NCBI RefSeq assembly: GCF_958979055.1
Contig: NC_084897.1
Location: 25,597,128-25,661,127, forward strand
Origin: Alnus glutinosa
Lineage: Eukaryota > Streptophyta > Magnoliopsida > Fagales > Betulaceae
Reading direction: 5' to 3'
DNA length: 64,000 nt
Under the pieces are notes generated by a model. That model did not search any database. It saw nothing but the letters and a program-made list of their open reading frames with translations, and was not told the origin of the DNA. Positions 11,912 to 23,700 of this stretch are shown here, in pieces; positions within the stretch are counted from its first letter, which is position 1, and every line of letters begins with the position of its first letter. The translations under genes were made by a program, and so were the position numbers.

Positions 11912-14793
11912 TCCCTGTCCAAATTTATGCAAAAATGAACATCAGAACTTCAGTCCAAGACTACACAGATGATCTAATATGATCCTCGTATGTTAATACC
12001 AATAACAATAATCGTAAAATGCCCTATGAAGCTCAAAAAAGTTGTAAGCAACATACCAGCTAGCCAAACAAGCTGGATGAAGCCAAAAAAAGGTCCTAAT
12101 AGGTTGAATACCATGCATCAAACTTCCATCTTGCAAAAGAAGACATATATTTTCTCTTTTGTTTTTTTCGGATGAACACAACTAGGCATATCTTATCTGA
12201 TAAAAGCATTTGAAATGTAGATATATATACATTTTGGAAACTTTAAGCTTATCCACATTTTAGACATTCAACCACTTCAACCAAACCATCACTATTCTTG
12301 CAATGAGCCGTAACTAATACATTGTCTCTATATTTACGATGCCCGCAAGCTTCAAATTGGCAGCATTGTCTGCCTAGACAAACTTAAGGTATTATAACTA
12401 ATTTATGGTAAAGACTACACATATTACACGCATAATAAATCACATAATCGCACAAGAGAGCTGAATAAATTAGTGATCCCCACTCAAACTACCACCTTAT
12501 TACACATCTCCACCACACCTCTTTGTGCTACACAAAACCCAGCAAAGATTTTTAACCAATAAGCACTGCTTCTATTCTCATTTCTCAAAGTTACCGTTGT
12601 CACTTAATTATGACCAATCAGCTCAAATTCGTAATTAGCCATACAGATAAACGCTGAAACAAAAAACAATGCAACATATAAATCGTAAATCTAAAGCCAT
12701 TGACACTTCAAATCTTTTTCACGAGAAGTAAAGAAAAAAAGACGAAGAAGCACACCCAAATGAAAGCAAACAAACCCAGATCAAGATATGAAATTCATTC
12801 TACCAAGTGAAACGACAAAGCCAAACGTGATCACATGGGCGCAAAGAAGGCTACTCATAAACCCTAAAATACGGCTTACCCATCAACAAAAATCAGCCTT
12901 AAAAAATCAAATTCCGATCTAAATCCAAAAACCCAAACTGAAAAAGAAAACACCCACATCAAAAGAGAACAAGACAATTTTAGACAAACCGGAGCTTGCG
13001 GTTGATAGGGATAAAAACCCGTTTTCCTTAGAAGTAACCGTTTCTGTGAGAGAAAGAAAAGGATGCGTTGTGACTAGAGGAAAAGGCTTGGGCCTTGGGG
13101 GTTGATTGAGTGGTGGGATTTGACTCCAGGAATTGATGATTGGAGGAGGTTGTCGCGGTGGTGTTGGCCAACTTGGCCTTGGTCTAAGCACGCGTTCCTG
13201 CGAAGAATAGAGGAAAAAAAAAAAAAACAAAAAAAAAAAAAGAATCTGAGGCAATGCCGATGGGTTGGGCAGGTGATTCAAATAATTCAATGCGTTTAAT
13301 TGTCTTCTCCTTTTCGTCTTCCTTTTTCTTTCTCTTCACTTTTTCTTTTCTTTTCTTTTTAACACTAATTTTTATACTGGCCGACTAAAAACGATTATAA
13401 GGAAAGATCGGTGGATTACTAATAATCGTATTGTTGGACGCATAATTAGGCCGTGGTAGCGTCCATTAACACCATACTAATAACTAATAAGGCTTTAGGC
13501 GATCCATACATCTAATCGAATAGAGACTCCACGTGAGAAGCATGAGCTTCGTGTGAAGTTGCTAATGTGAGGAATCTAAAAATATATAAACGTAGATTTA
13601 TTAAAATTATGATTATCTATTATTAAAAAAATCTATTAGGAATAGGGTTATGTATTATTAGAAGTCTCAAGAAAAGTATGAACTATAACCCTATTTCAGT
13701 CCCATTAAGAACATGGTGGTAAGAAACGGATGGACATTAAAAATGAGTACAAATCGGGTGATCATGTTGGAGTTGACCTTATGCATTATTACCTAAGCAC
13801 GGAGATATTTTTATTATATTAATTAATATCTTCTATCAGTACATTGATTGTCCTAGAGTTAAGTGGTCTTTAATCTTTATCATCTTGCCATCTTTCGTAG
13901 AGGGTAAAAAATTGCATGATAGTAGAAAAAATAAGTGTCTCAATAAGACAATCGAGACTAATTTATGGTATTTAAGTGAGGAATTATTTTGAGATTGAAA
14001 AATGCTTAAGACATTTCCTAAAACCTCTCACCTTCTACACTCTTTAGCGTGGCACTATGACGTGAAACTCTTGTGTCAACTCAAAAAGAAGAAGAAGAAA
14101 AAAATGCTTAGCTTCTTCATAGGTGGCTGACCATCCCAATCAAACATTCGGGTTAGTCGCAACCAATTTGAACTTAGAAATGGTTGCAACACTCTCGGTA
14201 GGTCATCTGATAGTTGTGACCACTAGATTGAATGGTCCGACCAGCCCTATATGATGGTCAAAGGTGGCGCCAATAAGGAGATGAAAGTTTTTTCAGTGTC
14301 CATAGCACTACTCTTTGAGATTTTAAGCAGATATAAATTGCCTTAGAAACTCGACAGATGGCCATCATATATAACATCTTTTCAAAATTGTCCTTAATTA
14401 CATTCATTACAAATCTGTATATTGAAATGGACTATGTTAAGGGAAATGTGGAACTGGTACCCAGCATGGGATCAGGAAGCTTGTTCTCGGGAGCAGTAGC
14501 ATCAGATCACTGCACAAAGTACAAACCAAAGAACACTCATGATTGTATTAAAACATTAATTAAATAATTAAATCACCACTTTCTATCGGTTTAAATTTTT
14601 GGGATAGATGATTTAATAAGGTATTAGAACAAATGTTTCAAGTTCCAAAATTGTCTCCATTGTTTATCTTCAATTTTAATTAAATATTTTATGTGCTTGC
14701 CTGTTTGGTCTGACCTCCGGATATCTTAAGGGGGAAGCACAGATTCTCTCTTTTAGCTAATTAGATGATTAATTCCTTTCCAACGATGCTCTT
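11912..14793. other. 5' UTR intron and exon of the coiled-coil gene, then intergenic
   Basis: From 11915 to about 12989 the - strand reads as a 5' UTR intron of the coiled-coil gene (acceptor GACAG, candidate donor CTCCG|GTTTG). A pyrimidine- and C-rich 5' UTR exon probably covers about 12990-13230. From about 13.3 kb the sequence is AT-rich intergenic. A block at about 14115-14285 rich in GGTGG and GACCA words looks like an old repeat. No other gene is supported. Confidence 0.45.
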
Positions 14794-17700
14794 CTATGCA
14801 AAAGACCCAACTACTGAAGAGCTGGTTATTAAGCCAGAGAGGAGGCCGACGATGAGAGCACTGTTGTATGTGGTTGGTTCACCCTGCATTGAATTGTTTC
14901 GTGAATCGATGTAGGTCTCATTTAGGAAGGGCCCGCCCACTAGTGCTCCAATAGCTACATTTGGGTTGGGATTGGAAGAGTTAAGCCACTTCAACCCATC
15001 ACTGCAGCCAGTGTCAGCATCAACAGGAATTGAAGCTCCCCTGTGGTATACATATTGAGGATAGTTACTCCCATACCCAACAAGATAGCTCATCTTCATC
15101 AGATTTTTGCCCAACACATAATCTGCCTGAATGTAGCTGAGAAGGGGTTAGGAGCAAAACAAAAAAGTGCAGTAAAACTGTGTCTATGCATGTTGTATAC
15201 GTTTCTCACTTGTTCAAGAGACTCAGATGTGTGTATTTGGAAAGAAAAATGTTATATACTACTGTTGATGCTGGTTCCGGCTGGTGACGTAAGCCCTGCT
15301 ACAGGTGAGTGTGTCCGATTGACCTGCAAATACAAAGAACACACAGTGGGTTTCCCCAGTGGTCCTCCTCCGACGGCCAAGTTAGACGAGGGTTTTTTTA
15401 GAGAGAAAAAGATTGAATTTGAACTAGTATCCTTTAATACCTGGATTTTTTCTATTTATAGGTGGTTGCCCTTGAGGTTAGGTGGGAGTATCCCGGCTTT
15501 TAGGGAACAGTGACTCCCTGCGCACAAACAGGTCCCAAGTACACTCTTGACAGCGATGGGCAGGTGGGCTTTTAATGACAGAGCATGGCGATTCAGGAAA
15601 TCCCGGATCTTCGGGGGTTCAGCCACCTAAACGATCTCCTTTATCTGTACTGTCATCATTACCACTTGTCGGTCATTAGAGTACCCGACAACTACGGGTC
15701 GTCACTATTCCCGAAAGGGGGTTTCGTCGGTAGTGATGCACCCGAGACCTCCCGCTCGGGAGGTCATTTTATCAACAGTTACCCCCCAAGTCTTTCGTCT
15801 CGTGCCCCGAGACGAGAGAGTTTCAAGCCTCCCCCTCTTTGTTTATATGGCAACCCCGACTACCGACACCGAGAGCCTGGGCGCCTCGGCTTCGGGGGAT
15901 CGTGCTTACCGATGAGGAAAGCGCGTCATAATTACTTTTGAATTTTGAATTTTTGGGCGTTTCCCGCCCCGCCGCCAGCATTTAAAGCTCCTGACGCGTC
16001 GACTGCCGTGTCCGGAATGGTAATTATTGCTGTCGCCTCGAAATCCAAACTGAATCTGATAACCGAGTCGATTGGATTTCCGGTTGCTGGAACTGTTTTC
16101 CCTCTATGGTCCGCTTGGGCTTCCAGGTTGCAGGTACCGGCAATCCCCGGTCACAGTGAGCCCTATAAAAGCCTCTCACTTTCCTCTATTTTCCATTTCA
16201 CTTGTTGTCTCCGTTCTTTTTGCCTTTCTCCTCTTTGCTTTTCTTGTTCTCTCGTCGGTGCACCAGACACCTCTCCAGTATGCCTCGTAAGAGCAAAACC
16301 AGCGCCTCCTCGGTGTCCGCCCGGGCGGTCGCCGGGAACGCGGCCGGGCAACACGATGAGGTCGCTCCCGGGGCCCCCCCCGTGGTGCTCATCCCTCTTG
16401 AGAACCGTCATATCTCAATTTTCTCCGTACAGAGCGAATGGATTTTACGCAGGAACTACGACATCAGCAACTCGGTTCGCCTGCATTTCCAGGACCAATC
16501 GGCGTTGCGCATCTCGGGTGGCGACGTTACCCTCTATGAGAGGATGTTCATGGCGGGTTTGAGACTTCCGTTTCCTGACATTGCCCGAGAATTATTGCTC
16601 TACTTGAAAGTTGCCCCGAGTCAGATTTTTCCAAACTCGTGGAGGTATCTCTTCGCGTCATTCATACTCTGGAGGACCGTGATCGGGTCTCGGATGTCGA
16701 TTCCGCAGTTCATGAATGTGTACCGACCGAGCATGGATGCCGAGGGGATTGTCAAGCTGCGGACCCGACAAGGCCCTTCATTTATTTTCCTGAAACCCAT
16801 CTACTCGAATAACAAAGATTGGGAGAAGCAGGTTTTCTGGGTGTCCAGTGAATGGGAATGCTCCTCGTCAATGCAAATTGCTGACTCTCAAAGGATTAGC
16901 CGGGAATGGAGGGCCCTGGACGGTAACCTGGCGAACCCTCCCGAGATCTCGGTTGTTGAACAGGAGGAGGTTGCTCGGATGGTCGACTTTTGTAACCGGC
17001 ACCACAAAGTTGAAAATGATTTCGACACGATCGTCACCGCTAAGTCGTTGAACGATCACCTGGGCTACAAGATCCCTGCGAATAAGGTTCCTCTAGATCG
17101 AGCCGGGAGGCCTAAGTTCACTAAAAGCAAGGCTCCAACGGTATCCCTCCCGCCCGTCACTCAAGGAGGGGCCTCGCGGACTCGGGCCGAGGGCTCCCGG
17201 GCGGCGGCGTATACCGCTTCCCCTCGTCGGGAAGAGAGGACGCAGGAAGCTTCCCAGGCTCGGGGGCCCGATGCCTCGATTGTTGCCGACACCGAGGCTC
17301 CCTTATTCCGAGAGGCCGGGGGAGTAGTGATAGAGATGGGCATACCGGATTCCCCTTCAGCGACAGGGGCCGATTCGTCCGAGGAAGCAAATGAGGACAG
17401 CCGAGAGGAGACACCGGATGTTGAGGTCCAAGGGGAGGCTGACCCGCCTGAGGTTCCCGACAGGAGTCCCAGCCCCGAGGCCCGTCCAGCCAGCGCCTCC
17501 TCGGTGCCTGTCCGCACTCGCAAGCGTGTCGGGACAAAGCGCAGGGCCGACAATCTTCAAGAAAGCGGGGCCCCTAAGAGACCTAACGTGGAAGAGGGGG
17601 ACGACTTCTTACTCAATGAGATCTCCCTCGTAGCTCAAGACTTCGGACTCCCGGAGTTCACCTGGCGAGGTGAGCCCCTTTCTCCCCTAAGACCGGTCGG

Positions 17701-20700
17701 CGAGACCCGAGTGGGGAGTGGGGCCTCCCGGGGATCTCCGCCTACACCCGATGCTCCTACGTGCGGGGAGGGGGTTGCCGAGGCGCGCGAAGCCCCTTCC
17801 CCTGGCGCCCAAGCGGAATACATTACCTCGGATGCCGAGGTTGATCCCCAAGGTGAGGGGTCTGAGCGATGCACGCCCCCTGGCCCGAGTGCAAATGCCG
17901 AGGTTGATCCCCAAGGTGAGGGGTCTGAGCGATGCACACCCCCTGGCCCGAGTGCAAATGCTGCTGCGGATGGGATTTCGGAAGAAACTCCTGTCCCGAG
18001 TACTTCGGAGGCAGGGTTCGACTTCTTGGGCATCCGTCTGCTCGGCGATCCGCTGGAAGCGCTGGCCTCCGTTCTTCCCGACGGTCTTTTCCAAGACGTC
18101 GGTAGGACCACGCCTTTCAAGTTTGCTCAGGACATCGTTGAGTCCCAGATAGCGGTACCCTCTTCTTGTGTCTTTTCTTCTCTTTTCTTTAACTTGGTCG
18201 TTTCTAACTTTTTTCTTCGATCCAGGATTCACTCCGATCCGTGGTAGCGTGGTCTAACTTCCTGGAACACATGCGAGCCAATCCCGACATAGAAACCATT
18301 CTCCGTTCCCAGATCAGCCGACTCGAGCACACCGTAGTATCTCAAGACGAAACCATTGCCGGCTTGACCCAAGAACTGGCCGACTTGAAGGAAAGATACG
18401 CGGTTCTTCAGGCTAGGGCGAGAGTTCCCGACGAGAGCACAGCCCGTGTTCCTGACTCTACCCCGGTGGCCGGGGGGGCGAGCGATGTAGGTCCCAGCGC
18501 CGGTTTGGAGCGCCTTTCCAGGGGGCCAGTCGGCGCCCTTTCCGAAGTGGAGCGCCTTTCCGGGGAGCTGAATTCTATGAGGGACGAGAAGTTGATCCTT
18601 GTTGCGGACCTTAACTCGGCGATCCTCGCTAAGGAAGCCTTGGTCGTTGAGAAGGATGCAGCCTTGGCTGAGAGGGAGGCGGCTCTGGCCGCTAAAAGCG
18701 TCGCTCTTGCCGAGAAAGACGCAGCCCTAGCTCAAAGGGATGCGGCTCTTGTAGCGAAAAATGCGGCTTTTGTGGAGAGGGACGCAGCCTTAGCCGACAA
18801 GGACCAAGCCCTGAGCGATATCGGTCGAATATCAACCGAGAAAGCAAAGGTGTCAGAGGCCCTGGGGAAAGCCGTTTCTGGGAGAGAGCTTGCCAAGGCC
18901 GACAGGGATCAAGCCGTTGCCGAGAGAGAATCCGCTCTCGAGAAACTAGAGGGGACGGAAAGTCGGTACCAACGAATCCGGAGGAAGTACCGTCATTACA
19001 AGGCCAGGGTTAGGAGACTCACCGAGCAGTTGTCTTTCGTTCCTTGGCTTCGGACTAAAGCCTGGGCATTCGGCTTTCACATCGGGTTCGAGAACTTTCG
19101 AGCTCTGGTCCTCCGCTCGGATCGGCTGCAAGTGCCTTATGAGAGCGTGAGTTCCGATTTCTTGTCGCTCCCGAGTTCCTGTTATTCCAAGCTAATGGAT
19201 CTCGGCATCGAGTACTTTCCCGACGTTGCTGACTGGAGCAAGGACGCTCCAAATCCAGAGGATGCTCCGGCTGGAGAACCCAGCCGGGATGATGACTCGG
19301 GGAATGACCCTCCCAGCGGCGTGTAGGCGTGCGTGTTTTGTTTTGTATTACCTTCTTTTGAGCACATTGAATTTATAGATTTTGAGATTGCTGAGAACAA
19401 AGAAGTTTCTTTCCTTTTATCTCTCTTTTGCATAACAGGGGTTGTTTGCATTCCATCCCTCCTAAATAACTAAGGTAATAGTTGTTACATTACTTTAGTT
19501 ATTTTCCATTAAACCATGCCGAGTTACCCCCCATCCGAGTGAGGGTAACCGAAAAGATTTTCAACTTACCCCCCTATCCGAGGGAGGATAAGAAAGAATT
19601 TTTATGCCAAGTTACCCCCCTATCCGAGTGAGGGTAACCGAAAAGATTTTCAACTTACCCCCCTATCCGAGGGAGGATAAGAAAAAAATTTTATGCCAAG
19701 TTACCCCCCTATCCGAGTGAGGGTAACCGAAAAGATTTTCAAGTTACCCCCTATCCGAGGGAGGATAAGAAAAAATTTTATGCCAAGTTACCCCCCTATC
19801 CGAGTGAGGGTAACCGAAAAGATTTTTAACTTACCCCCTATCCGAGGGAGGATAAGAAAAAAAAATTTATGCCAAGTTACCCTCCTATCCGAGTGAGGGT
19901 AACCGAAAAGATTTAACTTACCCTCCTATCCGAGGGAGGATAAGAAATAATTTTTATGCCAAGTTACCCCTCTATCCGAGTGAGGGTAACCGAAAAGGTT
20001 TTAACTTACCCCCTATCCGAGGGAGGATAAGAAAAAATTTTATGCCAAGTTACCCCCTATCCGAGTGAGGGTAACCGAAAAGATTTTCGAGTTACCCCCC
20101 TATCCGAGGGAGGATAAGAAAAAAAAATTTTATGCCAAGCTACCCCCCTATCCGAGTGAGGGTAACCGAAAAGATTTTTAACTTACCCCCCTATCCGAGG
20201 GAGGATAAGAAAATTTTTTTTATGCCAAGTTACCCCCTATCCGAGTGAGGGTAACCGATAAGATTTTTAACTTACCCCCCTATCCGAGGAAGGATAAAAA
20301 AAAAAAAAAAATTATGCCAAGTTACCCCCCTATCCGAGTGAGGGTAACCGAAAAGATTTTCAACTTACCCCCTATCCGAGGGAGGATAAGAAAAAAAAAT
20401 TTATGCCAAGTTACCCCCCTATCCGAGTGAGGGTAACCGAAAAGATTTAACTTACCCCCCTATCCGAGGGAGGATAAGAAAGAATTTTTATGCCAAGTTA
20501 CCCCCCTATCCGAGTGAGGGTAACCGAAAAGATTTTTAACTTACCCCCCTATCCGAGGGAGGATAAGAAAAAAAATTTTATGCCAAGTTACCCCCCTATC
20601 CGAGTGAGGGTAACCGAAAAGATTTAACTTACCCCTCTATCCGAGGGAGGATAAGAAAGAATTTTTATGCCAAGTTACCCCCCTATCCGAGTGAGGGTAA

Positions 20701-23700
20701 CCGAAAAGGTTTTAACTTACCCCCCTATCCGAGGGAGGATAAGAAAAAATTTTATGCCAAGTTACCCCCCTATCCGAGTGAGGGTAACCGAAAAGATTTA
20801 ACTTACCCCCCTATCCGAGGGAGGATAAGAAAGAATTTTTATGCCAAGTTACCCCCTATCGGAGTGAGGGTAACCGAAAAGGTTTTAACTTACCCCCCTA
20901 TCCGAGGGAGGATAAGAAAGAATTTTATGCCAAGTTACCCCCCTATCCGAGTGAGGGTAACCGAAAAGATTTTAACTTACCCCCCTATCCGAGGGAGGAT
21001 AAGAAAAAAAATTTACACTCATTCGTATGTAATTTTCTGCATCTCCAGACATTCTATTTAAACATTTGTGCTTACAAAAAGGAAAACAAAAGGGAGTTCA
21101 ACTGGAATTACATGTAGTATTTCTTCAAGTGTTCTGCATTCCACGCCCTTGGGACAGGCTTACCCTCCCTGGTCTCCAAGTGATAGGCTCCTCTGCTGTG
21201 ACATTTGACTACTCGGTACGGTCCCTCCCACTTGGCGTTGAACTTTCCTTCGACCGGGTCCCTTGTCATTATGTTAAGCTTCCTCAGTACCCAATCCCCG
21301 ACTTTGAACTTCCTGGGATCAACCTTCTTGTTGTAGTATCTGGCCACCCGGGCTCTATAAGCTTCGTGCACCGCCTGCGCGTTGTCCCTCCGCTCCTGCA
21401 ACAAGTCCAGACATGCACTAATCCCCTCCTCGTTCTGGGTCGGATCGTAGTGTTGGACTCTGTGGCTCGGGGACCCAATCTCCACTGGTATCACTGCTTC
21501 GATTCCGTATGCTAGTGAGAATGGGGTTTCTCCGGTTGGGGTTCTAGCCGTGGTGCGATATGACCATAGAACTTCAGGGACATACTCCACCCATAGTCCC
21601 TTCCGTCTATCCAACTTCTTCTTCAATGTGGCTAACAGGGTCTTGTTGGTAGCCTCCACCTGGCCATTCGACTTTGGGTACATAGGTGTTGAGTAATGGT
21701 TCCGGATACCGAGTTCGGTACACCAGCTACGGAACGGTTTCCCGTCGAACTGTGCTCCATTATCCGACACGATAGAGTAAGGAATTCCGAACCGGCAGAC
21801 GACTGACCTCCAGAGGAAGTTTATAACATTGTTGGCGGTGACGATTGCTAAGGCCTCAGCTTCCGCCCACTTTGTGAAGTAGTCGACAGCCACCACCAAA
21901 AACCTCTTTCTCCCCTTCCCGCATGGCATCGGACCGACCAAGTCCACTCCCCACTTAGAGAACGGCCAAGGTGACAAGACCGACGTGAGCTTCTCGGGCG
22001 GGTTCTTCATCACCCGGGCGAACCGCTGGCATTTATCACAACTCCGGACGAACTCTATAGAGTCCCGCGTCATCGTGGGCCAGTAATACCCGGCTCTCAC
22101 CGCCTTGATGGCCAACATTCTTGCCCCCGAGTGGTTCCCGCAGATTCCTTCATGAATTTCCCTCAGCACATAGTTGGCCTCCGGAGCCGAGAGGCACTTT
22201 AGTAGGGGGTGTGAGTATCCCCTCCTATACAGCATGTCATCCACCATTGTGTAGCGCGCAGCCCGCAGTTTCACTTTATGAGCCTGTTCTCTATGACTGG
22301 GTAGTTCCCCACTCCTCAAGTATCTAATTACATCCGAGGCCCATTCGGGTTCCGGTTCCCTCTCTCGGGCCGCCAGCACCATATGTAAACTCTCGTCAAT
22401 CGATGGGTTGGGTTGAACCAGTACTTGCCGCTTCATTCTTGCGATTTCTTGGTCGGTCGCGGAACCAGCCCTAGCCAGCGCGTCCGCTTGAACATTTCTT
22501 TCGCGAGGGATCTTCGTGACCGTCATAGTTCTGAAACTAGATTGCAGGTCATGTACTTTTTCCAAGTATTTAGCCAGCCGGTCTCCTTGTGTGGCAAATT
22601 CTCCAGAGATCTGACCAACGACCACTTGTGAATCGCTCCGGATTTCGACATCGAGGGCCCCTACTTCCCGAGCGATTGCCAGGCCCGCCAGCACCGCTTC
22701 GTACTCCACCTCGTTATTGGTCGTGACGAAGTCCAATTTGATGGCATATTGGAACTTCTGCTTCTGCGGGCTCTCCAGTATCACTCCCACACCGCTGCGT
22801 TGGCACTGAGAGGAGCCATCCACGTGAACTATCCATGGCGGACGCTGCGCTGGGTCCTCGGGCTCTGGAGTATTGCAGAATTCAAGGAAGAAGTCGGCGA
22901 GTGCTTGGCCCTTGATCGCCGCTCGCGGATGGAACTCAATGTCGAATTGCCCGAGTTCCACTGCCCAGTTGACCAGCCTACCCGACAGGTCCGGTTTCTG
23001 GAGGACCTTCTTCAAGGGGTACTCAGTTAGTACTCGGATGGTGTGCGCCTGGAAGTAAGGCCTCAGTTTCCGGGCGGACACGATCAGGGCAAATGCCAAC
23101 TTTTCTATCCTTGGGTATCTCTCCTCCGCTCCGCGGAGTGCCCTGCTCGTGAAGTACACCGGCTTCTGCACACCCTTCTCTTCCCGGACGAGAGCTGAGG
23201 AGACCGCCGAGGGTGACACAGCCAAGTACATATAGAGGACCTCTCCTTCCACCGGTCGACTCAAGAGAGGGGGGTTCATCAAATACTCCTTCAGATTCCC
23301 AAAGGCCTCGTCGCACTTCGCATCCCACACAAATGCCTTCTTCAGGATTTTGAAGAAAGGTAGGCACTTGTCGGTAGACCTTGAAATGAATCGGTTCAAG
23401 GCCGCTATTCGTCCGGTCAGTTGTTGTAATTGTTTCGTGGTTCTCGGGGGTTGCATTTCCAGCACCGCACGAACTTTCTCGGGGTTCGCCTCTATGCCCC
23501 TCTGGGACACCAAATATCCCAGGAATTTACCGGACGAAACCCCGAAGGCACACTTAGCCGGGTTCAATTTCATTCGGTAACGCCTTATCGTATCGAACGT
23601 CTCCTTCAGATTGGAGACGTGATCCAGAGCCTCCACGCTTTTCACGAGCATGTCATCAACGTACACTTCCACATTCCGGCCCATCTGCTTCTCAAACATC

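Noticed and set aside
17157-17633. Several open frames on both strands in the GC-rich antisense ORF
   Set aside because: Shadow frames of the long 16280-18247 frame, expected at high GC.
19510-21012. Regular repeats that look like a CRISPR array
   Set aside because: The units are head-to-tail with no unique spacers, inside a plant retrotransposon and without cas genes. It is a tandem array.
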